NCBI RefSeq assembly: GCF_023856365.1
Contig: NW_026042425.1
Span: forward strand, 186,001-250,000
Reading direction: 5' to 3'
Origin: Brienomyrus brachyistius
Lineage: Eukaryota; Chordata; Actinopteri; Osteoglossiformes; Mormyridae
DNA length: 64,000 bases
Within the stretch, counting starts at the first letter, position 1, and every line of letters begins with the position of its first letter. The translations under genes were made by a program, and so were the position numbers. A model generated the notes under the pieces. It made no database searches. It was given only the letters and a program-made list of their open reading frames with translations, and was not told the origin of the DNA. Positions 8,161 through 20,679 of this stretch are shown here, one piece after another.

Positions 8161-10530
8161 ACGCTCAGTTACGGGCCGACTTAACCTCTGAGGTCAACAC
8201 ATGCTGATGAAAGGTACCGGTCTGCCCTCTGAGGGGCGTACACACTATGTTCCTAGGCACCGGGCATAGTCCCTGAGACGCTCACATGGTAAGACAATGG
8301 GCGGCATCGGCGGAGTCCCTGAGACGAGCCCAAAGTAAAACCTCGTACAAACTACCGCAACAAAAGGTGCGCCGTCACAGCCGCTGAGGTTGACACATGT
8401 TATGATATGGGCTGCCCCCGGCTGAGCCTCTGAGGTGGATGTACGTGTGGTTCGGGTAAACATCGGCTTAATCTCCGAGGCACCCACATGCTCAGTAATT
8501 GGCAGACACTGGGCCTTTGGGAAATTATATAGGTCGAGGGACCCGAATAATCAGAGGCTGACATTGTCTTAAATGGTGCCGATTTCCGTGCATCTAAGAC
8601 AAACCCTGTGGAACAAGCCCACGGATCGCCCTGTCGGCCGAGGCGAATCTGGCGGACTCCTTCGTCAGGGGTAAACTAGAGTTGGTAATCTAAAGGAGAG
8701 TCCCGAAGTAATCCGAACAACATAAACGTCATGACTACAATATACTGAAATAAGGTCATTAATAAAATGGAGTCAGATGTGTGTCTAAAAGAATATCTTG
8801 TATATTAAAAAGGGTAAGTAATTCCCAGGAGCGCTTGGAAGGACCAACACGCATTCACAGCCTTCGGCTGCGCCATTGGATTCCGCCATTGGGCCAGTGG
8901 GCGGCTCCCTACATTGATGAGGTACAACACGATTGCTACGACAAGGGGGAGCCAGGACGACAGGTCAGGGGGGAGATATCATCATCCCCACATTCCGAGA
9001 TTGGGTACCAAGCCCCATATATATTAGTAGGCTGAATACAAGAGCAGCTGACCTGAGAAATAAGAAATAAGCTAAGCTGGAAACCTGGACCCTCCGACCA
9101 AGAATGCGTGAAGTACCCTCAGAAGGTCTACTAGAAGATGTACGTAGAAGACTACTACAGATCAGCTGATCTACACCACAGCAACAGTGATCCTTGAGCT
9201 GGACCGTCTTTGAAGACTCTGTAAATCTCCGTATAATAATATATATCTACGGGAACGAGCAGAGAACAAGAACAAGATTTGTAAATGTAAGATTTGAAGG
9301 ACCCGGCATGAAAAATAGAATAGTTCTCGTCATTAGTGAACATGTGTCTCGTCATTGTGTATCATGGACAGTAAGAGGGGGATCAATAGAGTGTTGTTAT
9401 TATAACGTCTAAAAAGTATGATGGTCTGTCGATAAATCAATCAGATAAATAATGAAGTCGTTTTCGCGAACACGCTGGAAAAGCCATCTCAGGCTGTCAA
9501 GTCTCCCGTTTTGGCCGGGAAACTACCGTCCTAGGTCCTGCAGGCCCCAACTCTGATCAGCCTGCATCAGTCCATCTCAGAGCTCCAAGAAAAGGATCCA
9601 CTGGCCCAGGCAAGATTGGACTCCACGCATCAAACCATCCCTTTTAAGGAAGGCAAAGCCCTGCCGGCTCCTGAGAATAACTGGAGCAATACAGAAAAAG
9701 CAAGACCTTTCACCCCCTGGAGTGGCCGGAGTTCCACAGTCAAACCACAGCAACAACAGCTGTCAGTCCCCAGACACAGACACCTTTTCCACTAGAAATA
9801 GGATAACTCACCACACATAGATGTTAGGGACAAATACACGCATGTTTGGTCTCGTTTGAATAGGCATGAGACGGCGAGTGTTATACACTCAGATTTAAGG
9901 CAGTATAGTTTTCCCTAAGAGAACTATAGAAACTTCGGCTAAACCCACCAAACTGAGAGAGCCTCTCACATGGCAGAACAAGGGAATTACGACCACCCCC
10001 TAAAGTGATCTGATTGGCTGAGGACTTGAGAACCAAGGCCAACAATGCCCCTAAAATTAACCGTTGACCGAAATTGGTCAGTCTTCAGAGACATGCCATC
10101 ACCTGGTTTGGATACTTAAGGAAGGGCCTCAGAAGGATTCGGGGAGTTACTCTGTAATCAGAGCTCCCACAGAGAACTGCGTGAAAGTCCATCTGTAGTC
10201 AGATACTTTCCGCAGAACTTTGTGCACTCTCAGCTGAGGAATGTGATTGTTTAATATTGTATTTGTCCAAATGTATTTACAAGTATGTGGCCACATGTCA
10301 ATAATTATATATTGTAATATGTTTAATAAATGTTGTCTTGATTACTTCATGACTGTCTGATTTGCTAACTTCTTTATAAACTTTCCAGATTGGACTTCTA
10401 TCCTGATTAGGACTAAAGTGATAAATACTATCTTGCAGCCTCTGGGTTAAATCCCCTTTATCCGGGTCCCAAACTCGACTGCCCAAGTTAAGTTAGGTGG
10501 ATACCAAAACCGCACCTCTGGAGTTCGCAC
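8161..10530 (+). repeat. Unit 4 (2370 bp), tandem duplicate of unit 3
   Basis: Same length, same tRNA-removing join (around 9525-9535) and same private base (T at ~9220) as unit 3. Units 3 and 4 are therefore a direct duplication. Confidence 0.93.
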
Positions 10531-11961
10531 ACGCTCAGTTACGGGCCGACTTAACCTCTGAGGTCAACACATGCTGATGAAAGGTACCGGTCTGCCCTCT
10601 GAGGGGCGTACACACTATGTTCCTAGGCACCGGGCATAGTCCCTGAGACGCTCACATGGTAAGACAATGGGCGGCATCGGCGGAGTCCCTGAGACGAGCC
10701 CAAAGTAAAACCTCGTACAAACTACCGCAACAAAAGGTGCGCCGTCACAGCCGCTGAGGTTGACACATGTTATGATATGGGCTGCCCCCGGCTGAGCCTC
10801 TGAGGTGGATGTACGTGTGGTTCGGGTAAACATCGGCTTAATCTCCGAGGCACCCACATGCTCAGTAATTGGCAGACACTGGGCCTTTGGGAAATTATAT
10901 AGGTCGAGGGACCCGAATAATCAGAGGCTGACATTGTCTTAAATGGTGCCGATTTCCGTGCATCTAAGACAAACCCTGTGGAACAAGCCCACGGATCGCC
11001 CTGTCGGCCGAGGCGAATCTGGCGGACTCCTTCGTCAGGGGTAAACTAGAGTTGGTAATCTAAAGGAGAGTCCCGAAGTAATCCGAACAACATAAACGTC
11101 ATGACTACAATATACTGAAATAAGGTCATTAATAAAATGGAGTCAGATGTGTGTCTAAAAGAATATCTTGTATATTAAAAAGGGTAAGTAATTCCCAGGA
11201 GCGCTTGGAAGGACCAACACGCATTCACAGCCTTCGGCTGCGCCATTGGATTCCGCCATTGGGCCAGTGGGCGGCTCCCTACATTGATGAGGTACAACAC
11301 GATTGCTACGACAAGGGGGAGCCAGGACGACAGGTCAGGGGGGAGATATCATCATCCCCACATTCCGAGATTGGGTACCAAGCCCCATATATATTAGTAG
11401 GCTGAATACAAGAGCAGCTGACCTGAGAAATAAGAAATAAGCTAAGCTGGAAACCTGGACCCTCCGACCAAGAATGCGTGAAGTACCCTCAGAAGGTCTA
11501 CTAGAAGATGTACGTAGAAGACTACTACAGATCAGCTGATCTACACCACAGCAACAGTGATCCTTGAGCTGGACCGTCTTTGAAGACTCCGTAAATCTCC
11601 GTATAATAATATATATCTACGGGAACGAGCAGAGAACAAGAACAAGATTTGTAAATGTAAGATTTGAAGGACCCGGCATGAAAAATAGAATAGTTCTCGT
11701 CATTAGTGAACATGTGTCTCGTCATTGTGTATCATGGACAGTAAGAGGGGGATCAATAGAGTGTTGTTATTATAACGTCTAAAAAGTATGATGGTCTGTC
11801 GATAAATCAATCAGATAAATAATGAAGTCGTTTTCGCTGGAAAAGTCATCTCAGGCTGTCAAGTCTCCCGTTTTGGCCGGGAAACTACCGTATTTTACTT
11901 CTCTTTCGCGCCGTCCTCCCGTATTAGTATTTTCCCGTAAATCTCCCTTATATTATATAGT

Positions 11962-12033
11962 TGCTGGATAGTGTAGTGGTAAGATCGCCGCCTTTCACAC
12001 GGGAGACCGGGGTTCGAATCCCGGTTGTGGCCA
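11962..12033 (+). tRNA. tRNA-Glu(UUC)-like element, first of pair
   Basis: First tRNA-like element after a tRNA-free stretch of about 7.5 kb. The upstream CCCGT cluster is the CGCGCC version. Partner at 12107. Confidence 0.6.
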
Positions 12034-12106
12034 AAAATATATTTTATATATTTTATATATTTATATTATATTTATATTATATTTTTTATATATTGTATTA
12101 TATAGT

Positions 12107-12178
12107 TGCTGGATAGTGTAGTGGTAAGATCGCCGCCTTTCACACGGGAGACCGGGGTTCGAATCCCGGTTGTGGCCA
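12107..12178 (+). tRNA. tRNA-Glu(UUC)-like element, second of pair
   Basis: Reference sequence, 145 bp after its partner, followed by the ATTGATG join at 12204. Confidence 0.6.
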
Positions 12179-12882
12179 GAAACAACTGCTATCACAACTA
12201 GAGATTGATGAGGTACAACACGATTGCTACGACAAGGGGGAGCCAGGACGACAGGTCAGGGGGGAGATATCATCATCCCCACATTCCGAGATTGGGTACC
12301 AAGCCCCATATATATTAGTAGGCTGAATACAAGAGCAGCTGACCTGAGAAATAAGAAATAAGCTAAGCTGGAAACCTGGACCCTCCGACCAAGAATGCGT
12401 GAAGTACCCTCAGAAGGTCTACTAGAAGATGTACGTAGAAGACTACTACAGATCAGCTGATCTACACCACAGCAACAGTGATCCTTGAGCTGGACCGTCT
12501 TTGAAGACTCCGTAAATCTCCGTATAATAATATATATCTACGGGAACGAGCAGAGAACAAGAACAAGATTTGTAAATGTAAGATTTGAAGGACCCGGCAT
12601 GAAAAATAGAATAGTTCTCGTCATTAGTGAACATGTGTCTCGTCATTGTGTATCATGGACAGTAAGAGGGGGATCAATAGAGTGTTGTTATTATAACGTC
12701 TAAAAAGTATGATGGTCTGTCGATAAATCAATCAGATAAATAATGAAGTCGTTTTCGCTGGAAAAGTCATCTCAGGCTGTCAAGTCTCCCGTTTTGGCCG
12801 GGAAACTACCGTATTTTACTTCTCTTTCGCGCCGTCCTCCCGTATTAGTATTTTCCCGTAAATCTCCCTTATATTATATAGT

Positions 12883-12954
12883 TGCTGGATAGTGTAGTGG
12901 TAAGATCGCCGCCTTTCACACGGGAGACCGGGGTTCGAATCCCGGTTGTGGCCA
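12883..12954 (+). tRNA. tRNA-Glu(UUC)-like element, first of pair
   Basis: Reference sequence within the second nested block of unit 5a; partner at 13028. Confidence 0.6.
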
Positions 12955-13027
12955 AAAATATATTTTATATATTTTATATATTTATATTATATTTATATTA
13001 TATTTTTTATATATTGTATTATATAGT

Positions 13028-13099
13028 TGCTGGATAGTGTAGTGGTAAGATCGCCGCCTTTCACACGGGAGACCGGGGTTCGAATCCCGGTTGTGGCCA
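13028..13099 (+). tRNA. tRNA-Glu(UUC)-like element, second of pair
   Basis: Reference sequence, followed by the ATTGATG join at 13125. Confidence 0.6.
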
Positions 13100-13789
13100 G
13101 AAACAACTGCTATCACAACTAGAGATTGATGAGGTACAACACGATTGCTACGACAAGGGGGAGCCAGGACGACAGGTCAGGGGGGAGATATCATCATCCC
13201 CACATTCCGAGATTGGGTACCAAGCCCCATATATATTAGTAGGCTGAATACAAGAGCAGCTGACCTGAGAAATAAGAAATAAGCTAAGCTGGAAACCTGG
13301 ACCCTCCGACCAAGAATGCGTGAAGTACCCTCAGAAGGTCTACTAGAAGATGTACGTAGAAGACTACTACAGATCAGCTGATCTACACCACAGCAACAGT
13401 GATCCTTGAGCTGGACCGTCTTTGAAGACTCCGTAAATCTCCGTATAATAATATATATCTACGGGAACGAGCAGAGAACAAGAACAAGATTTGTAAATGT
13501 AAGATTTGAAAAATAGAATAGTTCTCGTCATTAGTGAACATGTGTCTCGTCATTGTGTATCATGGACAGTAAGAGGGGGATCAATAGAGTGTTGTTATTA
13601 TAACGTCTAAAAAGTATGATGGTCTGTCGATAAATCAATCAGATAAATAATGAAGTCGTTTTCGCTGGAAAAGCCATCTCAGGCTGTCAAGTCTCCCGTT
13701 TTGGCCGGGAAACTACCGTATTTTACTTCTCTTTCCCGCCGTCCTCCCGTATTACTATTTTCCCGTAAATCTCCCTTATATTATATAGT

Positions 13790-13861
13790 TGCTGGATAGT
13801 GTAGTGGTAAGATCGCCGCCTTTCACACGGGAGACCGGGGTTCGAATCCCGGTTGTGGCCA
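13790..13861 (+). tRNA. tRNA-Glu(UUC)-like element, first of pair
   Basis: Reference sequence. The upstream cluster reads ATTACTATT where most copies have ATTAGTATT, a marker shared with copies near 17800 and 19660. Confidence 0.6.
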
Positions 13862-13934
13862 AAAATATATTTTATATATTTTATATATTTATATTATATT
13901 TATATTATATTTTTTATATATTGTATTATATAGT

Positions 13935-14006
13935 TGCTGGATAGTGTAGTGGTAAGATCGCCGCCTTTCACACGGGAGACCGGGGTTCGAATCCCGGTTG
14001 TGGCCA
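13935..14006 (+). tRNA. tRNA-Glu(UUC)-like element, second of pair
   Basis: Reference sequence, followed by the ATTGATG join at 14032. Confidence 0.6.
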
Positions 14007-14710
14007 GAAACAACTGCTATCACAACTAGAGATTGATGAGGTACAACACGATTGCTACGACAAGGGGGAGCCAGGACGACAGGTCAGGGGGGAGATATCA
14101 TCATCCCCACATTCCGAGATTGGGTACCAAGCCCCATATATATTAGTAGGCTGAATACAAGAGCAGCTGACCTGAGAAATAAGAAATAAGCTAAGCTGGA
14201 AACCTGGACCCTCCGACCAAGAATGCGTGAAGTACCCTCAGAAGGTCTACTAGAAGATGTACGTAGAAGACTACTACAGATCAGCTGATCTACACCACAG
14301 CAACAGTGATCCTTGAGCTGGACCGTCTTTGAAGACTCCGTAAATCTCCGTATAATAATATATATCTACGGGAACGAGCAGAGAACAAGAACAAGATTTG
14401 TAAATGTAAGATTTGAAGGACCCGGCATGAAAAATAGAATAGTTCTCGTCATTAGTGAACATGTGTCTCGTCATTGTGTATCATGGACAGTAAGAGGGGG
14501 ATCAATAGAGTGTTGTTATTATAACGTCTAAAAAGTATGATGGTCTGTCGATAAATCAATCAGATAAATAATGAAGTCGTTTTCGCTGGAAAAGCCATCT
14601 CAGGCTGTCAAGTCTCCCGTTTTGGCCGGGAAACTACCGTATTTTACTTCTCTTTCGCGCCGTCCTCCCGTATTAGTATTTTCCCGTAAATCTCCCTTAT
14701 ATTATATAGT

Positions 14711-14782
14711 TGCTGGATAGTGTAGTGGTAAGATCGCCGCCTTTCACACGGGAGACCGGGGTTCGAATCCCGGTTGTGGCCA
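14711..14782 (+). tRNA. tRNA-Glu(UUC)-like element, single
   Basis: Only one element, directly followed by segment D. The AT spacer is missing, as if a pair collapsed by recombination between its two members. Confidence 0.6.
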
Positions 14783-16910
14783 GAAACAACTGCTATCACA
14801 ACTAGAGATTGATGTAAGGACATAAAACTTATAGGTCCTGCAGGCCCCAACTCTGATCAGCCTGCATCAGTCCATCTCAGAGCTCCAAGAAAAGGATCCA
14901 CTGGCCCAGGCAAGATTGGACTCCACGCATCAAACCATCCCTTTTAAGGAAGGCAAAGCCCTGCCGGCTCCTGAGAATAACTGGAGCAATACAGAAAAAG
15001 CAAGACCTTTCACCCCCTGGAGTGGCCGGAGTTCCACAGTCAAACCACAGCAACAACAGCTGTCAGTCCCCAGACACAGACACCTTTTCCACTAGAAATA
15101 GGATAACTCACCACACATAGATGTTAGGGACAAATACACGCATGTTTGGTCTCGTTTGAATAGGCATGAGACGGCGAGTGTTATACACTCAGATTTAAGG
15201 CAGTATAGTTTTCCCTAAGAGAACTATAGAAACTTCGGCTAAACCCACCAAACTGAGAGAGCCTCTCACATGGCAGAACAAGGGAATTACGACCACCCCC
15301 TAAAGTGATCTGATTGGCTGAGGACTTGAGAACCAAGGCCAACAATGCCCCTAAAATTAACCGTTGACCGAAATTGGTCAGTCTTCAGAGACATGCCATC
15401 ACCTGGTTTGGATACTTAAGGAAGGGCCTCAGAAGGATTCGGGGAGTTACTCTGTAATCAGAGCTCCCACAGAGAACTGCGTGAAAGTCCATCTGTAGTC
15501 AGATACTTTCCGCAGAACTTTGTGCACTCTCAGCTGAGGAATGTGATTGTTTAATATTGTATTTGTCCAAATGTATTTACAAGTATGTGGCCACATGTCA
15601 ATAATTATATATTGTAATATGTTTAATAAATGTTGTCTTGATTACTTCATGACTGTCTGATTTGCTAACTTCTTTATAAACTTTCCAGATTGGACTTCTA
15701 TCCTGATTAGGACTAAAGTGATAAATACTATCTTGCAGCCTCAGGGTTAAATCCCACATGCTCAGTAATTGGCAGACACTGGGCCTTTGGGAAATTATAT
15801 AGGTCGAGGGACCCGAATAATCAGAGGCTGACATTGTCTTAAATGGTGCCGATTTCCGTGCATCTAAGACAAACCCTGTGGAACAAGCCCACGGATCGCC
15901 CTGTCGGCCGAGGCGAATCTGGCGGACTCCTTCGTCAGGGGTAAACTAGAGTTGGTAATCTAAAGGAGAGTCCCGAAGTAATCCGAACAACATAAACGTC
16001 ATGACTACAATATACTGAAATAAGGTCATTAATAAAATGGAGTCAGATGTGTGTCTAAAAGAATATCTTGTATATTAAAAAGGGTAAGTAATTCCCAGGA
16101 GCGCTTGGAAGGACCAACACGCATTCACAGCCTTCGGCTGCGCCATTGGATTCCGCCATTGGGCCAGTGGGCGGCTCCCTACATTGATGAGGTACAACAC
16201 GATTGCTACGACAAGGGGGAGCCAGGACGACAGGTCAGGGGGGAGATATCATCATCCCCACATTCCGAGATTGGGTACCAAGCCCCATATATATTAGTAG
16301 GCTGAATACAAGAGCAGCTGACCTGAGAAATAAGAAATAAGCTAAGCTGGAAACCTGGACCCTCCGACCAAGAATGCGTGAAGTACCCTCAGAAGGTCTA
16401 CTAGAAGATGTACGTAGAAGACTACTACAGATCAGCTGATCTACACCACAGCAACAGTGATCCTTGAGCTGGACCGTCTTTGAAGACTCCGTAAATCTCC
16501 GTATAATAATATATATCTACGGGAACGAGCAGAGAACAAGAACAAGATTTGTAAATGTAAGATTTGAAGGACCCGGCATGAAAAATAGAATAGTTCTCGT
16601 CATTAGTGAACATGTGTCTCGTCATTGTGTATCATGGACAGTAAGAGGGGGATCAATAGAGTGTTGTTATTATAACGTCTAAAAAGTATGATGGTCTGTC
16701 GATAAATCAATCAGATAAATAATGAAGTCGTTTTCGCGAACACGCTGGAAAAGCCAGGGGCCGGACCGACTGTAGGGGGCGTGGCCAGAGACAGCCATCT
16801 CAGGCTGTCAAGTCTCCCGTTTTGGCCGGGAAACTACCGTATTTTACTTCTCTTTCGCGCCGTCCTCCCGTATTAGTATTTTCCCGTAAATCTCCCTTAT
16901 ATTATATAGT

Positions 16911-16982
16911 TGCTGGATAGTGTAGTGGTAAGATCGCCGCCTTTCACACGGGAGACCGGGGTTCGAATCCCGGTTGTGGCCA
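16911..16982 (+). tRNA. tRNA-Glu(UUC)-like element, first of pair
   Basis: Reference sequence behind the long form of the C end; partner at 17056. Confidence 0.6.
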
Positions 16983-17055
16983 AAAATATATTTTATATAT
17001 TTTATATATTTATATTATATTTATATTATATTTTTTATATATTGTATTATATAGT

Positions 17056-17127
17056 TGCTGGATAGTGTAGTGGTAAGATCGCCGCCTTTCACACGGGAGA
17101 CCGGGGTTCGAATCCCGGTTGTGGCCA
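17056..17127 (+). tRNA. tRNA-Glu(UUC)-like element, second of pair
   Basis: Reference sequence, followed by the ATTGATG join at 17153. Confidence 0.6.
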
Positions 17128-17831
17128 GAAACAACTGCTATCACAACTAGAGATTGATGAGGTACAACACGATTGCTACGACAAGGGGGAGCCAGGACGA
17201 CAGGTCAGGGGGGAGATATCATCATCCCCACATTCCGAGATTGGGTACCAAGCCCCATATATATTAGTAGGCTGAATACAAGAGCAGCTGACCTGAGAAA
17301 TAAGAAATAAGCTAAGCTGGAAACCTGGACCCTCCGACCAAGAATGCGTGAAGTACCCTCAGAAGGTCTACTAGAAGATGTACGTAGAAGACTACTACAG
17401 ATCAGCTGATCTACACCACAGCAACAGTGATCCTTGAGCTGGACCGTCTTTGAAGACTCCGTAAATCTCCGTATAATAATATATATCTACGGGAACGAGC
17501 AGAGAACAAGAACAAGATTTGTAAATGTAAGATTTGAAGGACCCGGCATGAAAAATAGAATAGTTCTCGTCATTAGTGAACATGTGTCTCGTCATTGTGT
17601 ATCATGGACAGTAAGAGGGGGATCAATAGAGTGTTGTTATTATAACGTCTAAAAAGTATGATGGTCTGTCGATAAATCAATCAGATAAATAATGAAGTCG
17701 TTTTCGCTGGAAAAGCCATCTCAGGCTGTCAAGTCTCCCGTTTTGGCCGGGAAACTACCGTATTTTACTTCTCTTTCGCGCCGTCCTCCCGTATTACTAT
17801 TTTCCCGTAAATCTCCCTTATATTATATAGT

Positions 17832-17903
17832 TGCTGGATAGTGTAGTGGTAAGATCGCCGCCTTTCACACGGGAGACCGGGGTTCGAATCCCGGTTGTGG
17901 CCA
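17832..17903 (+). tRNA. tRNA-Glu(UUC)-like element, first of close-spaced pair
   Basis: Reference sequence, but the 3' flank reads GAAATAT instead of AAAAATAT. The spacer is shortened, putting its partner 134 bp away at 17966. Confidence 0.6.
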
Positions 17904-17965
17904 GAAATATATTTTATATATTTTATATATTTATATTATATTTATATTATATTGTATTATATAGT

Positions 17966-18037
17966 TGCTGGATAGTGTAGTGGTAAGATCGCCGCCTTTC
18001 ACACGGGAGACCGGGGTTCGAATCCCGGTTGTGGCCA
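17966..18037 (+). tRNA. tRNA-Glu(UUC)-like element, second of close-spaced pair
   Basis: Reference sequence; followed by the ATTGATG join at 18063. Confidence 0.6.
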
Positions 18038-18780
18038 GAAACAACTGCTATCACAACTAGAGATTGATGAGGTACAACACGATTGCTACGACAAGGGGGA
18101 GCCAGGACGACAGGTCAGGGGGGAGATATCATCATCCCCACATTCCGAGATTGGGTACCAAGCCCCATATATATTAGTAGGCTGAATACAAGAGCAGCTG
18201 ACCTGAGAAATAAGAAATAAGCTAAGCTGGAAACCTGGACCCTCCGACCAAGAATGCGTGAAGTACCCTCAGAAGGTCTACTAGAAGATGTACGTAGAAG
18301 ACTACTACAGATCAGCTGATCTACACCACAGCAACAGTGATCCTTGAGCTGGACCGTCTTTGAAGACTCCGTATAATAATATATATCTACGGGAACGAGC
18401 AGAGAACAAGAACAAGATTTGTAAATGTAAGATTTGAAGGACCCGGCATGAAAAATAGAATAGTTCTCGTCATTAGTGAACATGTGTCTCGTCATTGTGT
18501 ATCATGGACAGTAAGAGGGGGATCAATAGAGTGTTGTTATTATAACGTCTAAAAAGTATGATGGTCTGTCGATAAATCAATCAGATAAATAATGAAGTCG
18601 TTTTCGCGAACACGCTGGAAAAGCCAGGGGCCGGACCGACTGTAGGGGGCGTGGCCAGAGACAGCCATCTCAGGCTGTCAAGTCTCCCGTTTTGGCCGGG
18701 AAACTACCGTATTTTACTTCTCTTTCGCGCCGTCCTCCCGTATTAGTATTTTCCCGTAAATCTCCCTTATATTATATAGT

Positions 18781-18852
18781 TGCTGGATAGTGTAGTGGTA
18801 AGATCGCCGCCTTTCACACGGGAGACCGGGGTTCGAATCCCGGTTGTGGCCA
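18781..18852 (+). tRNA. tRNA-Glu(UUC)-like element, first of pair
   Basis: Reference sequence; partner at 18926 (145 bp). Confidence 0.6.
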
Positions 18853-18925
18853 AAAATATATTTTATATATTTTATATATTTATATTATATTTATATTATA
18901 TTTTTTATATATTGTATTATATAGT

Positions 18926-18997
18926 TGCTGGATAGTGTAGTGGTAAGATCGCCGCCTTTCACACGGGAGACCGGGGTTCGAATCCCGGTTGTGGCCA
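18926..18997 (+). tRNA. tRNA-Glu(UUC)-like element, second of pair
   Basis: Reference sequence; followed by the ATTGATG join at 19023. Confidence 0.6.
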
Positions 18998-19695
18998 GAA
19001 ACAACTGCTATCACAACTAGAGATTGATGAGGTACAACACGATTGCTACGACAAGGGGGAGCCAGGACGACAGGTCAGGGGGGAGATATCATCATCCCCA
19101 CATTCCGAGATTGGGTACCAAGCCCCATATATATTAGTAGGCTGAATACAAGAGCAGCTGACCTGAGAAATAAGAAATAAGCTAAGCTGGAAACCTGGAC
19201 CCTCCGACCAAGAATGCGTGAAGTACCCTCAGAAGGTCTACTAGAAGATGTACGTAGAAGACAGATCAGCTGATCTACACCACAGCAACAGTGATCCTTG
19301 AGCTGGACCGTCTTTGAAGACTCCGTAAATCTCCGTATAATAATATATATCTACGGGAACGAGCAGAGAACAAGAACAAGATTTGTAAATGTAAGATTTG
19401 AAGGACCCGGCATGAAAAATAGAATAGTTCTCGTCATTAGTGAACATGTGTCTCGTCATTGTGTATCATGGACAGTAAGAGGGGGATCAATAGAGTGTTG
19501 TTATTATAACGTCTAAAAAGTATGATGGTCTGTCGATAAATCAATCAGATAAATAATGAAGTCGTTTTCGCTGGAAAAGTCATCTCAGGCTGTCAAGTCT
19601 CCCGTTTTGGCCGGGAAACTACCGTATTTTACTTCTCTTTCCCGCCGTCCTCCCGTATTACTATTTTCCCGTAAATCTCCCTTATATTATATAGT

Positions 19696-19767
19696 TGCTG
19701 GATAGTGTAGTGGTAAGATCGCCGCCTTTCACACGGGAGACCGGGGTTCGAATCCCGGTTGTGGCCA
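19696..19767 (+). tRNA. tRNA-Glu(UUC)-like element, first of close-spaced pair
   Basis: Reference sequence; partner 134 bp away at 19830. The spacer lacks the T6-containing block. Confidence 0.6.
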
Positions 19768-19829
19768 AAAATATATTTTATATATTTTATATATTTATAT
19801 TATATTTATATTATATTGTATTATATAGT

Positions 19830-19901
19830 TGCTGGATAGTGTAGTGGTAAGATCGCCGCCTTTCACACGGGAGACCGGGGTTCGAATCCCGGTTGTGGCC
19901 A
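19830..19901 (+). tRNA. tRNA-Glu(UUC)-like element, second of close-spaced pair
   Basis: Reference sequence; followed by the ATTGATG join at 19927. Confidence 0.6.
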
Positions 19902-20607
19902 GAAACAACTGCTATCACAACTAGAGATTGATGAGGTACAACACGATTGCTACGACAAGGGGGAGCCAGGACGACAGGTCAGGGGGGAGATATCATCATC
20001 CCCACATTCCGAGATTGGGTACCAAGCCCCATATATATTAGTAGGCTGAATACAAGAGCAGCTGACCTGAGAAATAAGAAATAAGCTAAGCTGGAAACCT
20101 GGACCCTCCGACCAAGAATGCGTGAAGTACCCTCAGAAGGTCTACTAGAAGATGTACGTAGAAGACTACTACAGATCAGCTGATCTACACCACAGCAACA
20201 GTGATCCTTGAGCTGGACCGTCTTTGAAGACTCCGTAAATCTCCGTATAATAATATATATCTACGGGAACGAGCAGAGAACAAGAACAAGATTTGTAAAT
20301 GTAAGATTTGAAGGACCCGGCATGAAAAATAGAATAGTTCTCGTCATTAGTGAACATGTGTCTCGTCATTGTGTATCATGGACAGTAAGAGGGGGATCAA
20401 TAGAGTGTTGTTATTATAACGTCTAAAAAGTATGATGGTCTGTCCTGATAAATCAATCAGATAAATAATGAAGTCGTTTTCGCTGGAAAAGCCATCTCAG
20501 GCTGTCAAGTCTCCCGTTTTGGCCGGGAAACTACCGTATTTTACTTCTCTTTCGCGCCGTCCTCCCGTATTAGTATTTTCCCGTAAATCTCCCTTATATT
20601 ATATAGT

Positions 20608-20679
20608 TGCTGGATAGTGTAGTGGTAAGATCGCCGCCTTTCACACGGGAGACCGGGGTTCGAATCCCGGTTGTGGCCA
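20608..20679 (+). tRNA. tRNA-Glu(UUC)-like element, single
   Basis: Single element directly followed by segment D, as at 14711. Confidence 0.6.

Larger units (their letters stand above)
4443..11961. other. tRNA-free part of the array
   Basis: About 7.5 kb without a tRNA-like element: the second half of unit 2, units 3 and 4, and the start of unit 5a. In three successive places the CCCGT cluster and tRNAs are removed by the same ACTACCGT/CCTAGGTCCTG join (around 5060, 7160 and 9530). No genes were seen; only segments A, B, C and D are present. Confidence 0.9.
10531..15754 (+). repeat. Unit 5a: A-B-C, four C+tRNA blocks, then D (nested amplification)
   Basis: After A and B the C+tRNA block recurs, with ATTGATG joins at 12204, 13125 and 14032 (steps of about 907-921 bp). 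The first three blocks carry tRNA pairs and the last a single tRNA. The third block has a 14-bp deletion at ~13510 between GAA repeats. D ends early near 15754, where its sequence is joined to the end of segment A (CACATGCTCAG), deleting the rest of D and nearly all of A. Confidence 0.88.

Noticed and set aside
18115..18495. 126-codon minus-strand frame, the longest in the window
   Set aside because: Created by an 11-bp deletion that joins two noise frames of segment C; absent from all other C copies except a partial relative at 48172.
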